From Listeria ivanovii subsp. londoniensis (lineage in GTDB: Bacteria; Bacillota; Bacilli; Lactobacillales; Listeriaceae), in NCBI RefSeq assembly GCF_000763495.1, contig NZ_CP009576.1:1374001-1438000 (forward strand): DNA of 64,000 nucleotides, read 5' to 3'. Under the pieces are notes generated by a model that saw only the letters and a program-made list of their open reading frames with translations, did no database searches and was not told the origin of the DNA. The position numbers and the translations under genes were made by a program. How positions within the stretch are numbered: the first letter of the stretch is position 1; the number at the start of each line of letters is the position of its first letter. Positions 10,837-20,119 of this stretch are shown in pieces.

Positions 10837-11511
10837 ATGATAGCACTCGGAAATGACTGGGATGAGTTATTAAAAGATGAGTTTAACAAGTCTTATTATT
10901 TAAAACTACGCCAATTCCTCAAAAATGAATACCAAACAAAAACCGTTTTTCCGGATATGTATGATATTTTTAATTCGTTAAAACATACATCCTACCAAGA
11001 TGTGAAGGTCGTAATTCTAGGTCAAGATCCATATCATGGAAGTGGCCAAGCACATGGTTTTTCATTTTCCGTCCAAAAAGGCGTACAAATCCCACCATCA
11101 TTACAAAATATTTATTTGGAGCTTAAGAATGATTTGAATTGTGATATTCCAAACAATGGTTATCTTATTCCCTGGGCAGATCAAGGTGTGCTACTGCTTA
11201 ACACCGTATTAACTGTTCGGGCCGGTCAAGCAAATTCTCACCGCGGACAGGGCTGGGAAATATTGACAAATCGGATCATTGAATTTATTAATCAAAAAGA
11301 AGAGCCTGTCGTATTTTTACTTTGGGGAAACAATGCAAAAGAAAAGATGCAACTGTTGACGAATCCGCTTCATCAAGTCTTCACATCCGTTCATCCGAGT
11401 CCACTTTCTGCTTCGCGAGGTTTTATAGGCTGTAAACACTTCTCCAAAACAAATATTTTTCTGGAGAATTTTGGTGTTAAACCAATTGATTGGCAAATTC
11501 CTTCTATATAA
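10837..11511 (+). CDS. ung: Uracil-DNA glycosylase (family 1)
   Basis: 224 residues from the ATG at 10837. An in-frame ATG at 10813 exists, but the ribosome site GGGAGG lies between the two, which decides for the second. The enzyme excises uracil from DNA as the first step of base excision repair. The water-activating loop GQDPYHGSGQAHGF, the motif LLLNTVLTVR and the minor-groove loop HPSPLSASRGF are all present. The length is standard for family 1. It is a monocistronic gene between terminators and converges on rnhC. Confidence 0.97.
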   Translation: MIALGNDWDELLKDEFNKSYYLKLRQFLKNEYQTKTVFPDMYDIFNSLKHTSYQDVKVVILGQDPYHGSGQAHGFSFSVQKGVQIPPSLQNIYLELKNDLNCDIPNNGYLIPWADQGVLLLNTVLTVRAGQANSHRGQGWEILTNRIIEFINQKEEPVVFLLWGNNAKEKMQLLTNPLHQVFTSVHPSPLSASRGFIGCKHFSKTNIFLENFGVKPIDWQIPSI

Positions 11512-11515
11512 ATGA

Positions 11516-11546
11516 AAACAGCTCGTTAATGCTTGACGAGCTGTTT
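11516..11546. terminator. Bidirectional terminator between ung and rnhC
   Basis: AAACAGCTCGT pairs perfectly with ACGAGCTGTTT around a nine-base loop, with A and T tracts on either side. It can serve both convergent genes. Confidence 0.85.
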
Positions 11547-11549
11547 CAT

Positions 11550-12476
11550 TTATTTTTTAGCAATCTTTAAAGCTTTTTCGGTGTTAGCAAAATGTTTTTT
11601 CGTGTATTTGGCCAGCGTCTCCATCCCGAAACGTTCGATAATTTCTGCTGCAACTGTATCGACATGAGGCCCAGCTCCTTTTGGTAGTGGAACCCCTACT
11701 TCACGAGACATCTCTTCAAAAGCTTGCACAAATTTATAACGCGCAATAATGGAAGCGGCTGCTACAGAAAGATGCAATCCTTCAGCTTTGGTGGCGAAGA
11801 AAACATTTTCGCGAATAATGGTTGGTTCTTTTGCTAAATAACGATAGTAGATATTTTTTTCCGCAAATTGATCAATTAAAATTGCCTCAGGTTTCGTAGG
11901 GGCGATTTTTTTTAAGACATTTTCAAGTGCGCGGTTATGTAATAGAGCTTTCATTTGACCTTGGTTCATACCACGACTTTGCATTTCATTATATTTTGGA
12001 TTTGGGCAAAGTAAGACACTATGCGGAACAACTGGCATAATCTTCTCGGCAATGCGACAAATTTCTGGATCTTTCATTGCTTTCGAATCTTTCACACCGA
12101 GTTCTTTTAAACGTGGCATCATGGATTCTTCCACATAAGCAGCACAAACCGTAATTGGTCCAAAAAAATCTCCAGTGCCAACTTCATCAGAACCAAGCAC
12201 ATTTTTACTAGTAAAGTTAGCGGGAAGTACACCTTTTGATACGCTTGGAGTTTTACTTGTAGTTGTTGGAAGAGTCGCAACCCATTTTTTTGCTTCAGCT
12301 TCTCCATTTACACCTTGAAACATCACTTTTAATGATTTATATCCTGTAATCGAAACACCAGGCTTTTTAGCTGCAAAAACGGCACCCGGTGGAAGTTTAG
12401 CACTTGAAAAGGGGAGATAAGTTTGTTTCATTTTTTCCATTGTTGCTTGGTTAACTAAGATAACTGTATTTGCGAT
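11550..12476 (-). CDS. rnhC: Ribonuclease HIII, apparently with an ATC start codon
   Basis: RNase HIII cuts RNA in RNA-DNA hybrids. The catalytic region shows [17 protein letters not shown] and the later acidic positions of the type 2 fold, preceded by the N-terminal substrate-binding domain ([20 protein letters not shown]). The first ATG in frame is at 12440 (296 residues) but has no ribosome site. Twelve codons upstream (12474-12476) is ATC, preceded at nine bases by AAAGGA. The codons in between read [11 protein letters not shown], matching the N-terminus expected for the family as I remember it and giving 308 residues. An in-frame TGA lies just upstream, so no other start is available. 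Translation from ATC or leakage from the ATG at 12440 are both possible. Confidence 0.9.
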   Translation of the reverse strand: MANTVILVNQATMEKMKQTYLPFSSAKLPPGAVFAAKKPGVSITGYKSLKVMFQGVNGEAEAKKWVATLPTTTSKTPSVSKGVLPANFTSKNVLGSDEVGTGDFFGPITVCAAYVEESMMPRLKELGVKDSKAMKDPEICRIAEKIMPVVPHSVLLCPNPKYNEMQSRGMNQGQMKALLHNRALENVLKKIAPTKPEAILIDQFAEKNIYYRYLAKEPTIIRENVFFATKAEGLHLSVAAASIIARYKFVQAFEEMSREVGVPLPKGAGPHVDTVAAEIIERFGMETLAKYTKKHFANTEKALKIAKK

Positions 12477-12630
12477 AAAGCATCATCCTTTCAAAGTTCT
12501 ATTGTAACATACTACGACGAAAGACTGAATATCATCTAAGCGGGTAGTTGACTCTTTTCTTTCCAGCTTTTTCGTGATAAGATTATGACAAGTAGCGTCC
12601 TAAATGAACTTGGGCGAGGAGGAATTTTAC

Positions 12631-12894
12631 GTGGCAAATGAGAGAAATAAAGTAGTGACAACGATTTACGGTCGAGAATATACCATTGTTGGAGTAGAAA
12701 CAGCAGATCACTTACGAAAAGTAGCTCGCGAGGTCGATGAAAAAATGCACGAAATCGGCTCCCAAAACCATGCGCTCGATAGTGGAAGACTCGCTGTCCT
12801 AACCGCAGTGAATGCAACCCACGATTATTTAAAACTAGAACAAAAATTCAGAGAGTTGGAAGAAGAACTAGCTCGTATTAAAGGAAGAGATTAA
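12631..12894 (+). CDS. zapA: Cell division protein ZapA
   Basis: 87 residues from a GTG at 12631. The longer frame from 12604 is rejected because the ribosome site GAGGAGG lies inside it, nine bases before the GTG. ZapA is a small coiled-coil protein that bundles FtsZ filaments at midcell. The N-terminal part (VVTTIYGREYTIVG) matches the ZapA fold and the C-terminal third (YLKLEQKFRELEEELARIK) is a clear coiled coil. The stop overlaps the ATG of the next gene (TAATG), so zapA and cvpA are translationally coupled, as in Bacillus. Confidence 0.93.
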   Translation: MANERNKVVTTIYGREYTIVGVETADHLRKVAREVDEKMHEIGSQNHALDSGRLAVLTAVNATHDYLKLEQKFRELEEELARIKGRD

Positions 12895-13436
12895 TGATTT
12901 TAAATGCGATTATTTTAATTATACTTGTTTGTAGCTTTTTTGCAGGATTTCGAGCAGGGCTAATCAAACAACTTATTTTATTAGTAGGGTACATTTTGGC
13001 ATTTTTTGTTTCGTATACATACTACGAAGATTTAGCGCCACATCTTACTTTTATCCCGTATCCAAGCGTGGATAGTACAAATGGACTTTCTACTATATTA
13101 GAAGAACTTAGAACAGAATCAGCTTATTATAATGTTTTAAGCTTCGTGATTATTTTTATTGTGGCGATTATTATCGTTCATATGTTAGCTTCCCTTGCAG
13201 GTGGACTTACTAAAATTCCGATTTTGCGACAAATCAATGGTTTACTTGCAGCAGTTATTGGTGTAATTAACTCATACTTATTTATTTTTGTTGCTTTGTT
13301 TATTATGGCTGTTTATCCAGCGACTTGGACGGAAAACGTGTTACATGGTTCGAGTATTGCCCAGTGGATACTTGAAAACACACCAATATTATCCATGCAA
13401 TTCTATGATTGGATGACTGACATTTTACCAAAATAA
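12894..13436 (+). CDS. CvpA-family membrane protein
   Basis: A 180-residue integral membrane protein with four hydrophobic segments (about residues 2-20, 25-42, 80-105 and 115-145). The opening pattern, an N-terminal helix then FAGFRAGLIKQL, is that of the CvpA/colicin V production family. In Firmicutes the YshB-type homologue sits directly after zapA, as here, with a one-base overlap. The molecular function is not known; proposed roles in envelope homeostasis come from other species. Confidence 0.9.
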   Translation: MILNAIILIILVCSFFAGFRAGLIKQLILLVGYILAFFVSYTYYEDLAPHLTFIPYPSVDSTNGLSTILEELRTESAYYNVLSFVIIFIVAIIIVHMLASLAGGLTKIPILRQINGLLAAVIGVINSYLFIFVALFIMAVYPATWTENVLHGSSIAQWILENTPILSMQFYDWMTDILPK

Positions 13437-13524
13437 AAGAAACAACAGATACCAGATGTACATTCTTAGCCGATTTTGGATAAGATTACGCTGGTATTTT
13501 TAATGACTTTACGGGGGGATAAAC

Positions 13525-15231
13525 ATGGTTGGAAATAAAAAAGAAATTATACATTTGTTAGAAGAAATTGCTATTTACATGGAATTAAAAGGAGAAAATA
13601 GCTTCAAAATATCGGCATTCCGAAAAGCTGCCCAAGCAATTGAGCTCGACAGTCGGAGTTTGACTGAAATAGATGATTTTACAAAAATTAGTGGAATTGG
13701 AAAAACAACTGGAGAAATTATCCAACATTTTTTAGCAACTGGAGAATGCCCAGAACTTGTTGAATTAAAAAAAGAAGTGCCTGCTGGATTAGTCCCGTTA
13801 CTTGAGGTTCCAGGTCTTGGTGGTAAAAAATTATCTCGACTCTATCACGAACTAGGAGTAACCGATAAAACCACTTTACTAGAACAAGTAGAAAATGGCC
13901 AAATAGAAGCTTTAAAAGGATTTGGCAAAAAATCAGCAGAGAAAATGGCAGAAGCAGTGCGAGAAATGGGTGAACGACCAGATAGATACCCACTAAATGA
14001 TGTTCTACCAATAATCGAGAAAGTTGAAGAATATTTAGCTGGAATCAAAGAAATTGATACTTTTCTTCAAGCTGGAAGTCTCAGAAGATTACGAGAAACG
14101 GTGAAAGATTTAGATTATGTCATTGCGACAGAAAAACCAGAAAAAGTTCAAAAAGCTTTACTCGAATTCCCATTGATTACTGATGTTACTGGTGATACGA
14201 AAGTTTCTGCAGTTTTAGAAGATAATATTACCATTTCAGTGGATTTTCGCTTAGTAGAAAAGAAAGCTTTTGCCACAACGATACATCATTTTACCGGGTC
14301 AAAAGATCATAATATCAAAATGCGTCAACTGGCAAAGCAATCAAATGAAAAAATTAGTGAATACGGTGTGGAGCAAGCAGACGGAACGATGCGCTATTTT
14401 GAATCAGAAGAAGCATTTTTTGAGCATTTCAATATTCCGTTTTTACCACCAGAAGTTCGTCGAGATGGTTCAGAAATCGAACGCGTCAAAAAAGACACTA
14501 AATTTCTTGAATTAGATGATATTCGCGGGGACTTGCATATGCATACCACTTGGTCTGATGGAGCATATGCGATTCCAGAAATGATTGAAGCTTGTATTGC
14601 AAAGGGTTACGAATATATGGTTATTACTGATCACGGTAAATTTTTACGTGTCGCCAATGGACTAGATGAAAAAAGATTGCTTGAACAACAAGCTGAAATC
14701 AAAAAAGTCGCTGCTAATTATCCGGAAATTGATGTCTATTCTGGGGTTGAAATGGACATTTTACCAGATGGCTCGCTTGATTTTGAAGACGAAACACTAG
14801 AGCAACTTGACTTTGTTATTGCGTCGATTCACTCCAGTTTTGGACAAACAGAAAAAGATATTATGAAACGCTTAAAAACAGCATGTGAAAATCCTTATGT
14901 AAGATTGATCGCGCACCCAACTGGAAGAATTATCGTGAAAAGAAAGCCATATCATGTTAATATGAAAGAACTAATTGAACTAGCAAAAAATACTGGAACG
15001 GCACTGGAACTTAATGCGAATCCGCAAAGACTTGATTTAAACCGAGAACATTTAGAAATGGCGCAAATAGCAGGTGTCCCAGTAGCTATTAACACCGATG
15101 CACATGATACGAAACATTTAGCTTTCATGTCACTTGGCGTTCGTGCTGCTAAAAAAGCATGGTTAGACAAGTCCATGGTACTTAATACAAAATCAGCGGC
15201 CGAATTTAAACAATTTTTACAGAATAAATAA
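13525..15231 (+). CDS. polX: DNA polymerase X family protein (PolX) with PHP exonuclease domain
   Basis: A 568-residue protein starting at an ATG preceded by ACGGGGGG. The N-terminal half has the helix-hairpin-helix and pol-X palm and finger elements (KISGIGKTTGEII, GVTDKTTLLEQ, and the Asp pair in VKDLDYVIA). The C-terminal third is a PHP domain with the metal-binding motif GDLHMHTTWSDG, VITDHGK and the later His residues (IAHPTGR, INTDAHD). Bacterial PolX fills gaps and has 3'-5' exonuclease and AP-endonuclease activity from the PHP domain in base excision repair. It lies 22 bases upstream of mutS2, the same gene order as in Bacillus. Confidence 0.95.
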   Translation: MVGNKKEIIHLLEEIAIYMELKGENSFKISAFRKAAQAIELDSRSLTEIDDFTKISGIGKTTGEIIQHFLATGECPELVELKKEVPAGLVPLLEVPGLGGKKLSRLYHELGVTDKTTLLEQVENGQIEALKGFGKKSAEKMAEAVREMGERPDRYPLNDVLPIIEKVEEYLAGIKEIDTFLQAGSLRRLRETVKDLDYVIATEKPEKVQKALLEFPLITDVTGDTKVSAVLEDNITISVDFRLVEKKAFATTIHHFTGSKDHNIKMRQLAKQSNEKISEYGVEQADGTMRYFESEEAFFEHFNIPFLPPEVRRDGSEIERVKKDTKFLELDDIRGDLHMHTTWSDGAYAIPEMIEACIAKGYEYMVITDHGKFLRVANGLDEKRLLEQQAEIKKVAANYPEIDVYSGVEMDILPDGSLDFEDETLEQLDFVIASIHSSFGQTEKDIMKRLKTACENPYVRLIAHPTGRIIVKRKPYHVNMKELIELAKNTGTALELNANPQRLDLNREHLEMAQIAGVPVAINTDAHDTKHLAFMSLGVRAAKKAWLDKSMVLNTKSAAEFKQFLQNK

Positions 15232-15253
15232 CTTTGAAAAAGAAGGATGACTA

Positions 15254-17611
15254 ATGGATAAAAAAGTAGAAGCAATTTTAGAATTTGATAAAATAAAAAA
15301 ACAACTGACCGAATTTGCTTCTTCTTCACTTGGAGAACAAGCTATTTTAGCGTTAACTCCAGATACGGACTTTCAAGTAGTTCAAAAAGCACAACTTGAA
15401 ACCGAAGAAGGAGCGAAAATTATTCGTTTGCGAGGCAGCGCGCCAATTACTGGTTTGACCGATGTAAATGCCCATTTGAAACGACTTGAAATCGGTGGGG
15501 ATTTAAATGGTTTAGAAATCTACCAAATCGGTAGCAACCTTCGCGTAAGTCGTCAAATGAAAAACTTTATGGCGGATTTACTTGAAGTAGGTGTGGAACT
15601 TCCACTCCTCGGCGCACTTTCTGAGGAACTTTTAGTATTAAAAGATGTGGAAGAAGATATCACCATTTCGATAGATGAAAGCGGGAAAGTACTCGATACG
15701 GCAAGTGAAGCACTAAGTTCGATTCGCCGGACTTTACGCCGTACCGAAGACCGAGTACGTGAAAAATTAGAATCATATTTGCGCGATCGTAACGCTTCAA
15801 AAATGTTAAGTGACGCCGTTATTACGATTCGAAATGATCGCTATGTTATTCCCGTGAAGCAAGAATATAAAGGTCATTACGGCGGGATTGTTCACGATCA
15901 ATCCGCTTCTGGTCAAACTCTCTTTATCGAACCACAAAGCGTAGTAGACTTAAATAATGAGCGTAAAGCACTACAAGCAAAAGAAAACCAAGAAATCGAA
16001 CGTATCCTTGCTGAAATTTCTGCCTCATTAGCTGGTTGGATTAAGGAAATTCACCATAATACCTTTATTCTTGGACGGTTCGATTTTATTCTTGCCAAAG
16101 CACGTTTTGGTAAGGCGATGAAAGCTGTAACACCGCATTTAAGCGATGATGGAGTTGTTCGACTTTTAGGGGCAAGACACCCACTACTAGAAAGAGACAA
16201 AGTGGTTGCCAATGATATTTATTTAGGGGAAGATTTCACGACTATCGTTATTACTGGACCAAATACAGGCGGAAAAACCATTACACTGAAGACATTAGGG
16301 TTGCTCACGTTGATGGCGCAATCTGGTTTACAAATCCCTGCCCAAGAGGATTCAACTATTGCCGTATTTGAACATGTCTTTGCTGATATTGGTGACGAAC
16401 AATCCATCGAACAAAGCTTGAGTACTTTCTCCTCTCATATGACCAATATCGTTTCCATTTTAGCAAAAGTAAATCACAAATCACTTATTTTGTATGATGA
16501 ACTTGGCGCTGGAACAGATCCACAAGAAGGAGCGGCCCTTGCGATTTCGATTTTAGACGCGAGCCATGCAAAAGGAGCAAGTGTTGTTGCGACGACTCAT
16601 TACCCAGAACTAAAAGCATATGGTTATAATCGTGCTCATGCGACCAATGCTTCAGTAGAGTTCAATGTTGAAACCCTAAGCCCAACTTATAAATTACTGA
16701 TTGGCGTACCAGGACGAAGCAATGCCTTTGATATTTCTCGTCGGTTAGGTTTAAGTGAGACAATCATAACCGAAGCAAGAAGCTTAGTTGATACAGAAAG
16801 CGCCGACTTAAATGATATGATTTCTAGTTTAGAAGAAAAACGAAATCTTGCTGAATCAGAATACGAAGAAGCACGGGAACTAGCTCGCGGGGCTGAAGCT
16901 TTACTTAAAGACTTACAAAAAGAAATTAGCAACTACTACCAACAAAAAGATAAATTAATCGAACAAGCGAGTAACAAAGCAGCCACAATTGTTGAAAAAG
17001 CTGAAGCAGAGGCAGAAGAAATTATCCACGAACTCCGCACGATGCAATTAAACGGAGCAGCTGGAATAAAAGAGCATGAACTAATCGACGCAAAAACCAG
17101 ACTAGGTAAAGCAAAACCAAAAACAATCAACAAAACGATTCCCCAAGCACCGAAACAAAAGCCACACGTTTTTAAAAATGGCGATAATGTGCGCGTGCTC
17201 TCACTTGGACAAAAAGGAACGCTATTAAACAAAATAAACGACACAGAATGGAATGTGCAAATCGGCATTATCAAAATGAAAATCAAAACAACCGATTTAG
17301 AGTACATTCAACCCGAAAAACCGAAAAAACAACGCATTATCACATCTGTCCATAGCAGCGATTCCCCAGCAAAAAGTGAACTAGATTTGCGCGGTGAACG
17401 TTACGAAGACGCACTCCAAAAAGTAGATAAATATCTCGATGAAGCATTAATGGCTGGTTATCCACAAGTCGCAATTATTCATGGTAAAGGAACAGGTGCC
17501 CTTCGAACTGGGGTTACCGAATACTTGAAAAATCATCGTATGGTGAAATCTATTCGTTTTGGTGCAGCAGCAGAGGGTGGCAATGGTGTAACTATTGTAG
17601 AGTTTAAGTAA
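15254..17611 (+). CDS. mutS2: Endonuclease MutS2
   Basis: A 785-residue MutS2 protein. It has a helical core without the mismatch-recognition domains of MutS, then the ABC-type ATPase with Walker A GPNTGGKTITLK, the signature region SLSTFSSHMTN and Walker B ILYDELGAGTDP. A coiled-coil hinge follows (about residues 515-600), then a KOW-like stretch and a C-terminal Smr domain (LDLRGERYEDAL, HGKGTGALR). MutS2 binds branched DNA and collided ribosomes; it suppresses recombination in some species and rescues stalled ribosomes in Bacillus. The ATG follows an AAGGATG ribosome site. Confidence 0.96.
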   Translation: MDKKVEAILEFDKIKKQLTEFASSSLGEQAILALTPDTDFQVVQKAQLETEEGAKIIRLRGSAPITGLTDVNAHLKRLEIGGDLNGLEIYQIGSNLRVSRQMKNFMADLLEVGVELPLLGALSEELLVLKDVEEDITISIDESGKVLDTASEALSSIRRTLRRTEDRVREKLESYLRDRNASKMLSDAVITIRNDRYVIPVKQEYKGHYGGIVHDQSASGQTLFIEPQSVVDLNNERKALQAKENQEIERILAEISASLAGWIKEIHHNTFILGRFDFILAKARFGKAMKAVTPHLSDDGVVRLLGARHPLLERDKVVANDIYLGEDFTTIVITGPNTGGKTITLKTLGLLTLMAQSGLQIPAQEDSTIAVFEHVFADIGDEQSIEQSLSTFSSHMTNIVSILAKVNHKSLILYDELGAGTDPQEGAALAISILDASHAKGASVVATTHYPELKAYGYNRAHATNASVEFNVETLSPTYKLLIGVPGRSNAFDISRRLGLSETIITEARSLVDTESADLNDMISSLEEKRNLAESEYEEARELARGAEALLKDLQKEISNYYQQKDKLIEQASNKAATIVEKAEAEAEEIIHELRTMQLNGAAGIKEHELIDAKTRLGKAKPKTINKTIPQAPKQKPHVFKNGDNVRVLSLGQKGTLLNKINDTEWNVQIGIIKMKIKTTDLEYIQPEKPKKQRIITSVHSSDSPAKSELDLRGERYEDALQKVDKYLDEALMAGYPQVAIIHGKGTGALRTGVTEYLKNHRMVKSIRFGAAAEGGNGVTIVEFK

Positions 17612-17689
17612 ACTACTGAGCAAAAACATAGCTCGAAATAGGTGTAAATGCTATACTGTGGTTACAAAAGTCATAAGGAGTGAATAATC

Positions 17690-18001
17690 ATGGTAAAAGA
17701 AATTACAGATGCAACATTTGAACAAGAAACTAGTGAAGGTTTAGTATTAACAGATTTCTGGGCAACATGGTGTGGTCCTTGCCGCATGGTGGCTCCAGTT
17801 TTAGAAGAAATACAAGAAGAACGCGGTGATACACTTAAAATCGTCAAAATGGACGTAGATGAAAATCCAGAAACACCGGGAAGCTTTGGTGTACTGAGCA
17901 TTCCAACCCTTCTTATTAAAAAAGATGGAGTGGTAGTTGATACAATTATCGGTTACCGTCCAAAAGAAGAACTGGATGAAGTCATCAACAAATACGTTTA
18001 A
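17690..18001 (+). CDS. trxA: Thioredoxin
   Basis: A classic 103-residue thioredoxin with the active site WATWCGPC, the conserved cis-proline (SIPTLLI) and the terminal helix. It reduces protein disulfides in the cytoplasm using electrons from thioredoxin reductase. It has its own ribosome site (AAGGAGTG), a TATACT -10 candidate about 40 bases upstream and a terminator directly downstream, so it is probably a single-gene unit. Confidence 0.96.
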   Translation: MVKEITDATFEQETSEGLVLTDFWATWCGPCRMVAPVLEEIQEERGDTLKIVKMDVDENPETPGSFGVLSIPTLLIKKDGVVVDTIIGYRPKEELDEVINKYV

Positions 18002-18018
18002 AATTATGCTAAAATAAA

Positions 18019-18055
18019 AGAAGCTCCAGACTAACAAAGTCGGAGCTTCTTTTTA
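18019..18055 (+). terminator. Terminator of trxA
   Basis: AGAAGCTCC and GGAGCTTCT form the stem, followed by five T residues. Confidence 0.85.
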
Positions 18056-18078
18056 AATGCGTAACTGGAGTTGATAAA

Positions 18079-19890
18079 ATGTCTTCTGAACATATCCAAA
18101 ACAAATTAGCGCTATTACCAGACCAACCAGGTTGTTACTTGATGAAAGATAGACAAGGAACGATTATTTATGTCGGTAAAGCAAAAATTTTAAAAAATCG
18201 TGTTCGTTCTTATTTTTCAGGAACACATGATAGTAAAACGCAACGCTTAGTCCAAGAAATTGTTGACTTTGAATATATCGTAACATCTTCCAATGTAGAA
18301 GCATTATTGCTTGAAATTAACTTAATTAAAAAGCATGATCCACGCTTTAACATTCGCCTAAAAGATGACAAAACCTACCCATTTATAAAAATCACTAATG
18401 AAAGACATCCGCGGTTAATTATTACTCGCCAAGTCAAAAAAGACAAAGGCAAGTATTTCGGACCGTACCCGAACGTATACGCTGCAAATGAAGTGAAACG
18501 CATTTTAGACCGCTTATACCCACTAAGAAAATGCAGCACACTACCAAACCAAGTCTGCTTATATTACCACTTAGGCCAATGTCTCGCTCCGTGCGTATTC
18601 GATGTCGAAGCAAGCAAATATAAAGAAATGCAAGACGAGATAGTCGCTTTCCTCAATGGTGGCTATAAAACTGTAAAAAATGATTTAATGAAAAAAATGC
18701 AACTCGCAGCAGAAAATATGGAATTCGAAAAAGCGGGAGAATTTCGCGACCAAATAAATGCAATTGAAACAACCATGGAAAAACAAAAAATGACAATGAA
18801 CGATTTTCTAGACCGAGATGTTTTCGGCTACGCAATTGATAAAGGCTGGATGTGCGTCCAAGTTTTCTTCATTCGCCAAGGGAAATTAATCGAGCGCGAC
18901 GTTTCACAATTTCCTTTTTATAATGATGCCGATGAAGATTTTCTTACTTTTATTGGTCAATTCTACCAAAAAACAAACCATATCCCACCAAAAGAAATTT
19001 ACCTGCCAGATGACGTGGATAGTGAGGCCGTCCAAGCTGTCGTTCCAGACACAAAAATCATCGTACCACAACGCGGCAACAAAAAAGATTTAGTGAAATT
19101 AGCATATAAAAATGCCAAAATAGCGCTAAACGAAAAATTCATGTTACTCGAGCGAAACGAAGAGCGAACAGTTGGTGCTGTAGAACGACTTGGAGAGGCG
19201 ATGGGAATTCCGACACCATCTCGCGTCGAAGCCTTCGATAACTCTAATATTCACGGAACAGACCCAGTTTCAGCAATGGTTACATTCCTCGACGGTAAAC
19301 CAAGCAAAAACGATTACCGCAAATATAAAATTAAAACAGTCGAAGGTCCAGATGACTACGCAACGATGCGCGAAGTAATCCGTCGTCGTTACTGGCGTGT
19401 ACTAAAAGAAGGATTGCCAATGCCCGATTTAATTTTAATTGATGGCGGAAAAGGGCAGATTGATAGCGCCAAAGACGTCTTAACGAACGAACTTGGCCTA
19501 GATATTCCAGTAGCCGGACTTGCCAAAGACGACAAGCATCGGACTAGCCAGTTATTATTTGGTGACCCGCTAGAAATAATTCCACTAGAACGAAATAGCC
19601 AAGAATTCTATTTACTACAACGAATGCAAGATGAAGTCCATCGTTTTGCCATCACTTTCCACCGCCAATTACGCAGCAAAACAGGCTTCCAGTCAATCCT
19701 TGATGGTATCCCTGGTGTTGGTCCAGGCAGAAAGAAAAAACTACTCAAACATTTTGGCTCGATGAAAAAATTAAAAGAAGCTTCCATTTCAGAAATCAAA
19801 GAAGCAGGCGTACCACTAAATGTAGCAGAAGAAGTCCACAAACATATTACCGCTTTCAATGAAAAAGCAAATAACACAGAACAAAAATAA
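18079..19890 (+). CDS. uvrC: Excinuclease ABC subunit C
   Basis: A 603-residue UvrC with the full domain order: an N-terminal GIY-YIG nuclease ([19 protein letters not shown]), a Cys-containing region ([13 protein letters not shown]), a UVR motif that contacts UvrB (about residues 195-235), an RNase H-like C-terminal nuclease ([21 protein letters not shown]) and tandem helix-hairpin-helix motifs ([14 protein letters not shown]). It makes both incisions around a lesion during nucleotide excision repair. The ATG at 18079 is preceded by AACTGGAG. Confidence 0.97.
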   Translation: MSSEHIQNKLALLPDQPGCYLMKDRQGTIIYVGKAKILKNRVRSYFSGTHDSKTQRLVQEIVDFEYIVTSSNVEALLLEINLIKKHDPRFNIRLKDDKTYPFIKITNERHPRLIITRQVKKDKGKYFGPYPNVYAANEVKRILDRLYPLRKCSTLPNQVCLYYHLGQCLAPCVFDVEASKYKEMQDEIVAFLNGGYKTVKNDLMKKMQLAAENMEFEKAGEFRDQINAIETTMEKQKMTMNDFLDRDVFGYAIDKGWMCVQVFFIRQGKLIERDVSQFPFYNDADEDFLTFIGQFYQKTNHIPPKEIYLPDDVDSEAVQAVVPDTKIIVPQRGNKKDLVKLAYKNAKIALNEKFMLLERNEERTVGAVERLGEAMGIPTPSRVEAFDNSNIHGTDPVSAMVTFLDGKPSKNDYRKYKIKTVEGPDDYATMREVIRRRYWRVLKEGLPMPDLILIDGGKGQIDSAKDVLTNELGLDIPVAGLAKDDKHRTSQLLFGDPLEIIPLERNSQEFYLLQRMQDEVHRFAITFHRQLRSKTGFQSILDGIPGVGPGRKKKLLKHFGSMKKLKEASISEIKEAGVPLNVAEEVHKHITAFNEKANNTEQK

Positions 19891-19984
19891 TTTTGAGCTT
19901 TGTTGATATCTTTATAAGAAAATAGAATAAATGAACATTCGGGGTTAAAAGTCATTAATAAAAATCCAATCACTTACTAAACTC

Positions 19985-20021
19985 AGCCAATAATGCTAAA
20001 GTGTTATTGGCTATTTTTTTA
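19985..20021 (+). terminator. Terminator between uvrC and aspartokinase
   Basis: AGCCAATAA pairs with TTATTGGCT around a ten-base loop, followed by seven T residues. Confidence 0.82.
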
Positions 20022-20119
20022 TAGTTCAAACTAAATCCATTCCCTCTTCCCTTCACCCCACAAATGCGCTAAAATAAGAATATTGATGCAAAAAGATAAT
20101 TAAGGCAGGGGGAACGATT

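Noticed and set aside
19891..20119. Lysine riboswitch upstream of aspartokinase
   Set aside because: The 229-base gap holds an ordinary terminator for uvrC and no L-box motifs were recognised; the region is also short for that riboswitch.
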